A stretch of 38,230 nucleotides of DNA from Streptomyces fildesensis (GCF_016107395.1 NZ_JAAIKO010000060.1:1-38230); one strand, 5' to 3'. Positions 24,912 to 33,476 are shown, numbered from the stretch's first letter. Notes: a model not told the origin generated them from the letters alone. A program made the numbers and translations.

Positions 24912-26328
24912 ATGCCCTGGTCACGCCTGAAGAAAACCCTGGTCGCCGCAGCGATCCCGATCATGTCCGGGGGGGCTGCTGCTCGGCAGCAGCCCGGCCG
25001 CGAACGCCGCCGCCAACCCCGGACCCGGATTCCCCGCGCACTACGCGGCTCCTTACGTCGAGACCTGGAACTCGCCCTCGGCGATGGCCAGTGCGCAGGC
25101 CGCCACCGGTCTCAAGTACTTCACGCTCGCCTTCGTCATCGGCGGCGGGTGCAACGCGACGTTCAACGGCAACACCGATATCGGTGACGCCGGTTGGACC
25201 AACGCGATCAACAGCCTGCGCGCCTCCGGCGGCGATGTCATCGCCTCCTTCGGCGGCGCCGCCGGAACCGAACTCGGCCAGGCGTGTACGTCGGTCTCCA
25301 CGCTGCAGGCGCAGTACAAGCGCGTCGTCGACACCCTCAACCTGACCCGGATCGACCTGGACATCGAAGGCGGGGCGCTCAACGACACCGCCGCCAACGA
25401 CCGCCGCAACCAGGCGCTCGCCGCGCTGCAGCAGCAGTACGCGGCGGCCGGCCGCACCCTCGCCGTCGACTACACACTCCCGGTCAACCCGACCGGGCTG
25501 GAGTCGAACTCCATCAGCCTGCTGAACAACGCGAAGAGCCGCGGCCTCAACGTCAGCGTCGTCAACATCATGACGATGGACTACGGGCCCTCGATGGACA
25601 TGGGCCAGGCCGCCATCAACGCCGCCACCGCCCTGCACGGCCAACTCGGCCAGATCTGGAACACCAAGACCTCCGACCAGCTGTGGGCCATGGAGGGCAA
25701 CACCCCCATGATCGGGGTGAACGACTCGACCAACGAGGTCTTCACCACCGCCAACGCCACCTCGCTGGAGACCTTCGCCGCAAGCCACGGCATCCAGGAG
25801 CTGTCCTTCTGGGCACTGGGCCGTGACAAGGCCTGTGCCAGCAACGGCACCCTGTCCGACAGCTGCAGCGGCACCTCGCAGAGCCCGTACCAGTTCGCCC
25901 GCACCTTCAACGCGATCACCGGCAACAACGGTGGCGGCGGGACCGAGCCCACCGGGCGGATCACCGGCATCGCCGGCAAGTGCGTCGACGTGGCGGCCGC
26001 GAGTTCGGCCAACGGCACCGCCGTACAGCTCTACGACTGCAACGGCACCGGCGCCCAGAACTGGACCGTCTCAGCTGACGGCTCCCTGAAGGCGCTGGGC
26101 AAGTGCATGGACGCCACCGGCCAGGGCACCGCCAACGGCACGAAGATCCAGCTGTGGGACTGCTCCGGCGGCGGTGCCCAGAAGTGGACCCGCTCCGGCA
26201 ACACGCTGGTGAACCCCGCCTCGGGCCGCTGCCTCGACGCCACCGGGCAGAGCTCGGCCAACGGCACGCGCCTCCAGCTGTGGGACTGCGCGGGGTCGGC
26301 CAATCAGCAGTGGGTGCTCCCCAGCTGA
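24912..26328 (+). CDS. Secreted GH18 chitinase with ricin-type lectin domain; frameshift in the signal peptide
   Basis: Chitin hydrolase related to the enzyme at 9982-11727. The ATG at 24912 has GAAGGA five bases upstream and opens a signal peptide (MPWSRLKKTLVAAAIPIMSGG), but a run of seven Gs at 24969-24975 shifts the frame; with six Gs it continues LLLGSSPAANAAANPGPG and into the enzyme, giving 471 residues. As written, only the part from about 25084 is open without a signal peptide. The GH18 domain has DLDIE with Glu152 (corrected numbering); a Gly-rich linker then leads to a three-lobed CBM13/ricin-B lectin with repeated QxW motifs (GAQNW, GAQKW, NQQW). The lectin gene starts 34 bases downstream with its own ribosome site, so the two probably form an operon under the dre-like promoter. 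The shift may be a sequencing error, a lesion, or phase variation. Confidence 0.82.
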
Positions 26329-26362
26329 TGACCGCCGCACCCCACAACGACAGGAGTACTCC

Positions 26363-28642
26363 GTGACCGCACGACACTCGAACCATCCGCTCACCGCCCG
26401 AAGAGCGGCACCCCTGGCGCTGGCGTTCGTCGTCCTCGCCCTGACCTGTTGGACGCTCCTGGCGCCGGCCGGCAAGGCGTCGGCGGCGGCCCTGCCCACC
26501 GGGCCGGTCATCGTCGCCAACAAGAACAGCGGCCTGTGCGCGGACGCCCGCGCCGCCTCGACGGCCAACGGCACCGCCGTGCAGCAGTACACCTGCAACG
26601 GCACCGCCGCGCAGCAGTGGCAGTTCCAGGCCACCAGTGACGGCTACGTCCGGGTCAACAGCCAGGGCAACGCCGCCCAGGTGTGGGACGTCGCCGATGT
26701 CTCCACCGCCGACGGCGGCCTGATCCACCTGTGGACCTACGGCGGCGGCAACAACCAGCAGTGGCTGCCGGTCGAGGAGACCGGCGGCTCGTACCACTTC
26801 GTCAGCCGCAACAGCGGCAAGTGCCTGGATGTGCCGAGCGCCTCGACCGCCAACAGCGTCCAGCTGCAGCAGTGGGCCTGCAACGGCACCACGGCCCAGT
26901 CCTTCCAGGTGACCCCGGTGACCGGCACCCCGCCGGACAACCCGCCCGGCACCCCCGACCTGGGCCCGAACGTCTCCGTCTTCGACCCGTCGATGTCCGC
27001 GTCGACGATCCAGAGCCGGCTGAACACCGTCTTCAGCCAGCAGGAGACCAACCAGTTCGGCGCCAACCGCTTCGCGCTGCTGTTCAAGCCGGGCACCTAC
27101 AACGCCGACGTCAACGTCGGCTTCTACACGCAGGTTGCCGGTCTCGGCCTGTCGCCCGACGCGGTCACCATCAACGGCGGTGTGCACGCGGAAGCCGACT
27201 GGTTCCAGGGCAACGCCACCCAGAACTTCTGGCGCTCCGCCGAGAACCTCTCCGTCAACCCCACCTCGGGCACCGACCGGTGGGCCGTCTCGCAGGCCGC
27301 GCCGTACCGGCGTATGCATGTGCGCGGCAATCTCGCACTGGACGACGGCGGCTGGTCCAGCGGCGGCTTCATGGCCGACTCCAAGGTCGACGGCCAGGTG
27401 CGCTCCGGTTCGCAGCAGCAGTGGCTGTCACGGAACAGCCAGTGGGGCAGCTGGACCGGATCCAACTGGAACATGGTCTTCGTGGGCGACACCAACGCGC
27501 CCGCCAACACCTTCCCCAACCCGCCCTACACCACCGTGAACCAGACCCCGGTCACGCGGGAGAAGCCGTTCCTCTACATCGACGCGTCGGGCGCCTACCA
27601 GGTGTTCGTCCCCGCGCTGCGGTCGAACTCGCAGGGCACCACGTGGGCCAACGGCACGGCCGCCGGCTCCTCGCTGCCCATCAGCCAGTTCTTCATCGTC
27701 AAGCAGGGCGCGACCTCGGCCGACATCAACGGGGCCCTCGCACAGGGCAAGGACCTGCTCTTCACCCCGGGCGTCTACCACCTCAACGACACGATCAGGG
27801 TGACCCGTCCTGACACCGTCGTCCTCGGCCTGGGCCTCGCCACGCTCGTCCCGGACAACGGCGTGACCGCGATGTCGGTCGCGGACGTCGACGGAGTGAA
27901 GATGGCCGGACTGCTGATCGACGCCGGTTCGGTGAACTCCGCGACGCTCATGCAGGTCGGCCCGGCCGGCTCGAGCCAGAGCCACTCGGCCGACCCGACC
28001 TCCCTGCACGACGTGTTCTTCCGCATCGGCGGCGCGGGCGTCGGGAAGGCCACCCAGAGCCTGGTGGTCAACAGCTCCAACGTCATCGGCGACCACATGT
28101 GGCTGTGGCGGGCCGACCACGGCAGCGGCGTCGGATGGACGTCCAACACCGCGGCCACCGGCCTGGTGGTGAACGGCAACAACGTCACGATGTACGGGCT
28201 GTTCGTCGAGCACTACCAGCAGTACCAGACCATCTGGAACGGCAACGGCGGCCGCACGTACTTCTACCAGAACGAGCTTCCCTACGATCCGCCCAACCAG
28301 GCGGCCTGGATGAACGGCGGCACCAGAGGCTACGCCGCCTACAAGGTCGGGGACTCGGTCACCAGCCATGAGGCATGGGGATTCGGCAGCTACTGCTATT
28401 TCAGCAGCAATCCCGCGGTCGTCGAGGAACACTCCTTCGAAGTACCGAACACCTCGGGTGTGAAGTTCCACAACATGGTGACCGTCTCCCTGGGCGGCAC
28501 CGGAACCATCAACCACGTCATCAACTCCACCGGCGGCCCGTCCAACTCGGCAGCAACGTCGCCGACCTCGTCAGCTACCCGTAAGCCCACGATGCCGCGC
28601 CCGGCCGCTGTGACCAGCGGCCGGGCCGGCATCCGTGCGTAG
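26363..28642 (+). CDS. Secreted ricin-lectin and beta-helix (pectin-lyase-like) protein; probable 3' frameshift
   Basis: GTG start with AGGAG six bases upstream, 34 bases after the chitinase. A signal peptide ends near ASA-A (residue ~42). Residues ~48-185 are a ricin-type lectin with QQW repeats, followed by a Pro-rich linker and a beta-helix region (LLFKPGTYNADVNVGFYTQVAGLG ... TYFYQNELPYDPP) of the kind labelled coagulation factor 5/8 or pectate-lyase-like in streptomycetes; no catalytic residues can be assigned. As written the frame ends at 28642 with an unlikely tail. One extra base in the CCC at 28537-28539 would restore an ending in LGSNVADLVSYP and the TAA at 28582-28584 (740 residues), just before a strong terminator. 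It probably binds polysaccharide beside the chitinase. Confidence 0.8.
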   Translation: MTARHSNHPLTARRAAPLALAFVVLALTCWTLLAPAGKASAAALPTGPVIVANKNSGLCADARAASTANGTAVQQYTCNGTAAQQWQFQATSDGYVRVNSQGNAAQVWDVADVSTADGGLIHLWTYGGGNNQQWLPVEETGGSYHFVSRNSGKCLDVPSASTANSVQLQQWACNGTTAQSFQVTPVTGTPPDNPPGTPDLGPNVSVFDPSMSASTIQSRLNTVFSQQETNQFGANRFALLFKPGTYNADVNVGFYTQVAGLGLSPDAVTINGGVHAEADWFQGNATQNFWRSAENLSVNPTSGTDRWAVSQAAPYRRMHVRGNLALDDGGWSSGGFMADSKVDGQVRSGSQQQWLSRNSQWGSWTGSNWNMVFVGDTNAPANTFPNPPYTTVNQTPVTREKPFLYIDASGAYQVFVPALRSNSQGTTWANGTAAGSSLPISQFFIVKQGATSADINGALAQGKDLLFTPGVYHLNDTIRVTRPDTVVLGLGLATLVPDNGVTAMSVADVDGVKMAGLLIDAGSVNSATLMQVGPAGSSQSHSADPTSLHDVFFRIGGAGVGKATQSLVVNSSNVIGDHMWLWRADHGSGVGWTSNTAATGLVVNGNNVTMYGLFVEHYQQYQTIWNGNGGRTYFYQNELPYDPPNQAAWMNGGTRGYAAYKVGDSVTSHEAWGFGSYCYFSSNPAVVEEHSFEVPNTSGVKFHNMVTVSLGGTGTINHVINSTGGPSNSAATSPTSSATRKPTMPRPAAVTSGRAGIRA
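28599..28626 (+). terminator. Terminator of the chitinase-lectin operon
   Basis: GCCCGGCCGCTG (28599-28610) and CAGCGGCCGGGC (28615-28626) form a perfect 12-bp stem with a TGAC loop, 15 bases after the TAA at 28582-28584. As the lectin frame is written, it would lie inside the coding sequence, which supports the shorter, frame-corrected end. Confidence 0.8.
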
Positions 28643-28648
28643 CGGCGG

Positions 28649-28682
28649 CTACCGGTTCGCGGGGACTACCGGTTCGCGGGGA
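28649..28682. repeat. Perfect 17-bp tandem duplication across the glucosaminidase stop codon
   Basis: The 17-mer CTACCGGTTCGCGGGGA lies at 28649-28665 and again at 28666-28682. The second copy contains the stop and last codons (PANR) of the minus-strand GH2 gene; the first copy repeats this end outside the gene, including another TAG. Confidence 0.9.
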
Positions 28683-31401
28683 CGGTGGCGGTGGCGGTGT
28701 TCCAGCCCGAGACCCGCACGCGGGGCGCCGAGCCGTGCAGGTCCGCGGTCCGGTACGAGGCGGTGAGCGTCACCGACTCGCCGGGCCAGAGACTCACCTC
28801 GTTGTCGGACCAGGTCACCGGCAGCACCGGGGCGCCGGCGCCGTCCACCAGATGGACGTCGGTCAGCAGCGCGGGCGCCTTGCCCGTGCCCGTGTTGCTG
28901 AGGGTGACCGCGGTCGTGGACGTACCGTCGCTTCCTGCGGTGGTCCGTGCCGTCGCGGTGACGGTGGCCGGGGCCAGGGAGCTGAGTCCCTTGAGGTCGG
29001 CGTAGGCGGTCGTGGGGGTGTAGTACCAGTCGGTGTTGTTCCAGTCCAGGACGTCCTGCCGGGTGGAGAGCCAGTACACGTTGCGGCTGACCTCGGCGCC
29101 CGAGGAGTCCGTCAGCACCAGCTTGGCCAGATAGGTGGTGGACAGCCCGCTGACCGTGGCCGGCACGGTGAGTGCGGTGGTCTTGGCGCCGTCGCCGCCG
29201 ACGGTCAGTCCGGTACTGGTCCTGTCGTACTTCATGGTCCCGTCGGTGTTGTACAGGCTTACCCGGGCGGTCAGTCCGGACGCGGGCGCGTGCCGGTTGT
29301 TGACCAGGACCACCGAGCGGGAGTCGTACGAGTACTGGACGTGCAGCGGTTCGTTGGCCTTCTTGGCGCCGAAGTAGGCGCCGCCCTGGTCGAGATAGCG
29401 GTCGACGAGCTGCCAGTGCAGTGAGGTCCAGCCGCTGTTGAACATCCAGTAGATGACTCCGGTGGCCGGCTGGGAGCTGTCGGAGGCGTTGCGGCCGTAG
29501 GACTCGAACTGGGCGCGCACGGCCTCGTACTGGGCCAGCTGCGCCTTGCGGACGTAGTCGTCCAGGCCCGTCGGCTTGCCGTAGCGGCCGGTCAGCGCGT
29601 TGCCGAAGAGCTTGAGGTCCTTGAAGGTCGACGAGGGCGAGCGGTGGTACTGCGGGGCGGTGGGGTCCTTCCAGAGGGTTTCGAGTTCGGCGGGGGACAG
29701 CGTGCGGCGCAGTGTGTCCATGGTGGGGATGTCGGGACCGGCGCTGGTCTCGGAGTTGAAGCCGGTGGCGCCGCCCTCACGTTTGGCGTACCAGTAGTTG
29801 GGCGGCACCCAGTCGTAGGGCCCGCTCATCTTCATGCCGGACGGACCCGACAGCGGCGCGGAGTTGGCGGAGGCGGCCGCGACCACGGGTGTCGGCCAGT
29901 CGGCGGCCTTCAGAGCGTCGACGTACCCCTTCTCGATGGTGGCGTCCGGGGCGAAGTCGCTGCCGATGAGGAACGAGATGACGCTGGGGTGGTCGCGCAG
30001 CCGGGCGGCCTCACCGGCCATGGACGCCTTGGCGACGGGGTAGTCGGCCGCGGTCCACTTGTCGCCGGGCTCGCCGCCGTTGACGTTGCCCTCCCACTTG
30101 TCGCAGCACTCCCAGCCGGGCATCGTCAGGATGCCGTACCGGTCGGCGAGGTCTAAGAACTCGTCCGGTTCGATATGGCCTTCGAGCCGGATGGTGTTGA
30201 GGCCCAGATCCAGCGCGTACCGCAGCCGGTCCTCGGTGTACGTGCGGTCCCAGCGCAGGAACACGTCGGGTGACCAGCCGCCGCCCTTGATGAGCAGCTT
30301 GCGGCCGTTGACGGAGTACTGGCGCGCGCCGTTGCCGTCCACCGGTGCCTTGACGTCCCGGATGCCGAAGCGCTCCTGGGCGCTGTCCGAGGCGGTGCCC
30401 GAGACGGTGGCGGTCAGCTGCAGGTCGTACATCGCCTGGGCGCCCAGGCCGGCCGGCCACCACACCGCCGGCTGGTTCAGCCGCAGTTGGGGGTAGCCGG
30501 ACGGCGCGAAGGCGACGGCTTTCGTCTGGTGTGCCGCGAGGCTGACGTTCTGGCTGAAGGTGATGGCGCCGATCGTGCCGGACACGGTCGTGGTGACCGG
30601 GTCCGCCGAGTCGTTGCGGACCTGTGCCTTCACGGTCAGGTCGGCCGAGCCGAGGGACGGCAGCGCCAGCGCGGTGACCACATGCGCGTCCCGCAGCGCC
30701 ACCGGTCCGCCGCGGCGCACCAGGACGTCCCGGACCAGGCCCATGTTCTCGTCGGGCGGCGGCTGGAGCCAGTCGATCCACCCCATGGTCAGGTTCTTCC
30801 GCGGATCGTTCGGCTGGACGAGGAAGGCGACGGTGTTGGTACCCGCCGTGACCTGCGCGGTGACATCCAGCTCATGCCGGGTGTAGGCGCCCGACACCGC
30901 GTCCTTGGTGGCGATCCGGACGCCGTTGACGTACACGTCGGCGGCGGAGACGACGCCGCTGAAGTCGAGATAGGTGCGCGCGGACGTGTCGCTGACGGTG
31001 AAGTCGGAGCGGTACCACCACGGGACGGCGAAGTCCGCGGTGGGGATCTTCTTGAGGTTCTGCGAGTAGAACGGGTCCGCGTAGCGGCCGGTGGCGAGCA
31101 GTGCCGCGAGCACGGTGGAGCGCGGACCGGCCGGGAACCAGCCGGCGGCCGGGTAGCCGGGCGTGGAGACCGCGGTGGGGGAGTCGGCGACCTTGGCGGA
31201 CGACTGGATGGCGTAGCCGGTGAGGGCGGTCGCCGAGCCCGGCCCCGACGCGGTCGCGGTGACCGGTGCCGCCGGGCGGGCGGCGGCGGGGGACGGGGGA
31301 GCTGCGTTGGCGGGGAGGACGAGGGCGAGGGCGAGACCGAGGACGGCGAGTGCCGCCGCGGTGGCCTGCCGTCGATGGTGTGGTGCCGGACGGAGGAACA
31401 C
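28666..31401 (-). CDS. Secreted GH2 exo-beta-D-glucosaminidase
   Basis: Removes glucosamine from the non-reducing end of chitosan chains. The 911-residue protein starts at GTG 31401 with GGGAG seven bases upstream and has a signal peptide (cut near ANA-A, residue ~33). The order is sugar-binding domain, Ig-like domain, GH2 barrel (~355-640) and C-terminal beta domains. The acid/base motif reads IGSD (Asp482) where most GH2 enzymes have NE, and the nucleophile is Glu551 in GFNSETSAGP. This Ser-Asp variant marks the CsxA-type exo-glucosaminidase subfamily. The promoter on the minus strand is strong and has an operator-like repeat downstream of the start site. The gene converges on the chitinase-lectin operon. 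Confidence 0.88.
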   Translation of the reverse strand: MFLRPAPHHRRQATAAALAVLGLALALVLPANAAPPSPAAARPAAPVTATASGPGSATALTGYAIQSSAKVADSPTAVSTPGYPAAGWFPAGPRSTVLAALLATGRYADPFYSQNLKKIPTADFAVPWWYRSDFTVSDTSARTYLDFSGVVSAADVYVNGVRIATKDAVSGAYTRHELDVTAQVTAGTNTVAFLVQPNDPRKNLTMGWIDWLQPPPDENMGLVRDVLVRRGGPVALRDAHVVTALALPSLGSADLTVKAQVRNDSADPVTTTVSGTIGAITFSQNVSLAAHQTKAVAFAPSGYPQLRLNQPAVWWPAGLGAQAMYDLQLTATVSGTASDSAQERFGIRDVKAPVDGNGARQYSVNGRKLLIKGGGWSPDVFLRWDRTYTEDRLRYALDLGLNTIRLEGHIEPDEFLDLADRYGILTMPGWECCDKWEGNVNGGEPGDKWTAADYPVAKASMAGEAARLRDHPSVISFLIGSDFAPDATIEKGYVDALKAADWPTPVVAAASANSAPLSGPSGMKMSGPYDWVPPNYWYAKREGGATGFNSETSAGPDIPTMDTLRRTLSPAELETLWKDPTAPQYHRSPSSTFKDLKLFGNALTGRYGKPTGLDDYVRKAQLAQYEAVRAQFESYGRNASDSSQPATGVIYWMFNSGWTSLHWQLVDRYLDQGGAYFGAKKANEPLHVQYSYDSRSVVLVNNRHAPASGLTARVSLYNTDGTMKYDRTSTGLTVGGDGAKTTALTVPATVSGLSTTYLAKLVLTDSSGAEVSRNVYWLSTRQDVLDWNNTDWYYTPTTAYADLKGLSSLAPATVTATARTTAGSDGTSTTAVTLSNTGTGKAPALLTDVHLVDGAGAPVLPVTWSDNEVSLWPGESVTLTASYRTADLHGSAPRVRVSGWNTATATVPANR

Positions 31402-31456
31402 GCTGGATCTCCCAGTGGCTCGTGGGGGGTTCGCGCCTGGGCAGGGGTGCCGAGTT

Positions 31457-31474
31457 TTAAGTTAAGGAACTTTA
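31457..31474 (-). promoter_or_regulatory. Operator-like inverted repeat downstream of the glucosaminidase start site
   Basis: TTAAGTT (31457-31463) and AACTTTA (31468-31474) form a 7-bp dyad with one mismatch and a 4-base centre, in an AT-rich island. It lies 10-30 bases downstream of the predicted transcription start, where a repressor could block elongation. Chitosanase genes are controlled by ROK-type repressors such as CsnR; the resemblance to their sites is only general. Confidence 0.45.
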
Positions 31475-31491
31475 CCAATGCGGTTCCCCTG

Positions 31492-31520
31492 AATTTAAGG
31501 AGCCGGGCAGGCCGTGTCAA
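31492..31520 (-). promoter_or_regulatory. Housekeeping-type promoter of the glucosaminidase gene
   Basis: On the minus strand, TTGACA (31520-31515), a 17-base spacer and TAAATT (31497-31492) form a near-consensus sigma-70-type promoter, the best in the window. Transcription should start near 31485, giving a leader of about 85 nt. Confidence 0.75.
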
Positions 31521-31611
31521 CGGCGCCTGGGAGACATGCGCGTGCCGACGCGGTCCCGCGGTGGCGGGACGGCGCCGGCACGAAGGGGTGTCGGTCCGCG
31601 GCGGACGGGTG

Positions 31612-32136
31612 TCAGTCGGTGTCGGGCCCCTGTGCGCGCACCTGCTCGACGTGCTCCAGGGAGCCGCGCAGGTCGCCGAGCCACTCGTCGGCGTTGCGCT
31701 GGACCAGCCGTACGCACCAGGCCAGCGCGTCGCTGCGGCTGCGGGCCACGCCCCCGGCGATCAGCGTGTCGAGCACCTGGCGCTCGGGCTGGCGCAGCCG
31801 CGTCATGACCGGCGCGGCGACCGTGGTGTACCAGCTGCGGGTGTCCGCGCACTGCACACCCCACGACACCTTGCGCCCGTACTTCTCCTCGGCCTCCCGG
31901 GCCACCTCCATGCGGGCGCCGCGGGTGCGCCCGCGGAACTCCGCGATGCGTCCCTCCTGGGCCGCGTCCCGCTCCGCCTGTGAGACGCCGGCGGCCAGTT
32001 CGGGCTCGGGGATCCGGCCGACGACGGTGATCTCCTCCCGGTCGACGGTGACGTCCAGGAGCTCGGTGAACAGTCCTTCCGGCAGGCGCCCGGCGAACCA
32101 GCCGCGTACCGCTTCACGATCCTTCGCTGTAATCAT
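31612..32136 (-). CDS. Putative ribbon-helix-helix-like protein, function unknown
   Basis: A 174-residue protein from ATG 32136; GGAGGAG lies 13 bases upstream, farther than usual. The first 110 residues are charged (WFAGRLPEGLFTELLDVTVDREEITVVG, then an Arg/Glu-rich helix) and contain a YGRKVSWGVQCA strand. The last part (LDTLIAGGVARSRSDALAWCVRLVQ) resembles the helix-helix portion of RHH proteins or antitoxin-like DNA-binding domains. Repeats of TGTAATCA lie on the start codon, fitting autorepression. It diverges from the C-S lyase gene. I do not recognise a named family, and the DNA-binding role is an inference. Confidence 0.65.
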   Translation of the reverse strand: MITAKDREAVRGWFAGRLPEGLFTELLDVTVDREEITVVGRIPEPELAAGVSQAERDAAQEGRIAEFRGRTRGARMEVAREAEEKYGRKVSWGVQCADTRSWYTTVAAPVMTRLRQPERQVLDTLIAGGVARSRSDALAWCVRLVQRNADEWLGDLRGSLEHVEQVRAQGPDTD

Positions 32137-32150
32137 GTAATCAAAATTAC
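32128..32150. promoter_or_regulatory. Clustered GTAATC repeats at a start codon
   Basis: TGTAATCA occurs twice in tandem (32128-32135 and 32136-32143), and GTAAT at 32137-32141 pairs with ATTAC at 32146-32150 around CAAA. The cluster covers the start codon and leader of the RHH-like gene, in an AT-rich island in the 113-bp gap to the lyase gene. It looks like an operator array. Confidence 0.55.
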
Positions 32151-32249
32151 TCCTCCGGATCGGAGGGGCAAGCGATTTTCGCTGTTTACTTCGACTGGAC
32201 GGGTAGGCAGGGACGGACGGGCTGGTCGGCGGCGACGACAGGGAGACCG

Positions 32250-33476
32250 ATGGACGGCGGACGCGGGCTGGACCGGACGGGCACCCGGAGCGTGAAGTGG
32301 CTGACCGCGGGCGTGGAGCAGGACGCCGGGCGGATCCCGCTGGGCGTGGCCGATATGGACCTGCCGGGATTTCCGGCCCTCTACACGGCGCTCCGGGACC
32401 GGCTGGACCATCGCGCGCTGGGGTACACCCGGGCCGATCCCGCCGCCCGGGAGCTGGTCGCACGCTGGTACGCCCGCCGCCACGCGGCCGCGATCGACCC
32501 CGACTGGGTGGTGCTGCTGCCGTTCGGTCCCCGCACCGCGGTACGCGTGCTGCTCGACGCGGCCGCGGCCGGCCCGGCGCCGCGCGGCCCGGTGCTGACG
32601 CCGACGCCCGAGTACGGCGGCTTCTCGGCCGTCGCCGGTGCCGCGGGCCGGTCCGTACGGGAGATCCCGTTCGACCGGACGGGCGGCGGATACCGGCTGG
32701 CCGTGGACGGGTTCGCCGACGCGTGCCGCCGGGAACCGGGCGCCGTGGTGGCGCTGAGCAGCCCGCACAATCCCACCGGCCGGGTCTGGGACGCCGCGGA
32801 ACTGCATGCGCTCGCCGCGGCGGCGGCCGACTGCGGTGGGCTGCTGATCAGCGACGAGGTGCACTGCGAGATCGTGCATCCCGGGCACCGGCACATCACC
32901 GCCGTCCACGCCGCCGGGGAGTTCGCGCGGCACACCGTCGTCGTCCACTCGGTGGGCAAGGCGTTCAACGTCAGCGGCCTGGCGGACGCGTTCCTCCTCG
33001 TGCCCGACGCCGACCTGCGGCGACGCGTCGTCGCCACGCTGGAGGGATGGGGCTTCTTCGAGGGCGGCCGACTGCTCGGGGCGCTCGCCCAGGAGGTCGC
33101 GCTGGAACACGGCGAGCCGTGGCTGCGTTCACTCACTGCCGGGCTGACGGACCGGCGGGACCTGATCGTCACCCGGTTGGCGGACGCGGTTCCCGGAGCG
33201 GTCGCATGCGTGCCGGAGGCGTCCTTCCTGCTGTGGCTGCGCGGAGCGGCTTTCGGCGGCGCCCTGCCGCAGGGTGTCGCGCCGCATGCCGGGATCCGCG
33301 AGGTGCTGCTGGCCGCGTGCGGGGTGGAGTTGACGGACGGCGCCACGTTCGGGGCGGCGGGGGAGGGCTACGCACGCCTGAACTTCGCGCTGCCGGAGCC
33401 GGCGCTCGCCGAGGCGGCCGACCGGATCGCCCGTTTCGCCGAAAAGCGGCCGGGAATGCGGTCGGGGGACCGGTGA
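32250..33476 (+). CDS. MalY/PatB-type PLP-dependent C-S lyase or aminotransferase
   Basis: A fold-type I PLP enzyme of 408 residues. The ATG at 32250 has AGGGAG four bases upstream. It has the MalY/PatB opening (GRIPLGVADMDLPG), the SSPHNPTGRVW motif, ISDEVHCEI with the Asp that contacts PLP, the PLP lysine Lys237 in VGKAFNVSGL, and a C-terminal ARLNFALPEPAL where the Arg should bind the carboxylate. MalY/PatB enzymes cleave the beta C-S bond of cystathionine-type substrates. It is followed on the same strand by egtABCD after 145 bases. Ergothioneine synthesis needs a PLP C-S lyase (EgtE in mycobacteria) not encoded by egtABCD, so this gene is a candidate for that step. A role in methionine or cysteine metabolism is the alternative. 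Confidence 0.85.
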   Translation: MDGGRGLDRTGTRSVKWLTAGVEQDAGRIPLGVADMDLPGFPALYTALRDRLDHRALGYTRADPAARELVARWYARRHAAAIDPDWVVLLPFGPRTAVRVLLDAAAAGPAPRGPVLTPTPEYGGFSAVAGAAGRSVREIPFDRTGGGYRLAVDGFADACRREPGAVVALSSPHNPTGRVWDAAELHALAAAAADCGGLLISDEVHCEIVHPGHRHITAVHAAGEFARHTVVVHSVGKAFNVSGLADAFLLVPDADLRRRVVATLEGWGFFEGGRLLGALAQEVALEHGEPWLRSLTAGLTDRRDLIVTRLADAVPGAVACVPEASFLLWLRGAAFGGALPQGVAPHAGIREVLLAACGVELTDGATFGAAGEGYARLNFALPEPALAEAADRIARFAEKRPGMRSGDR

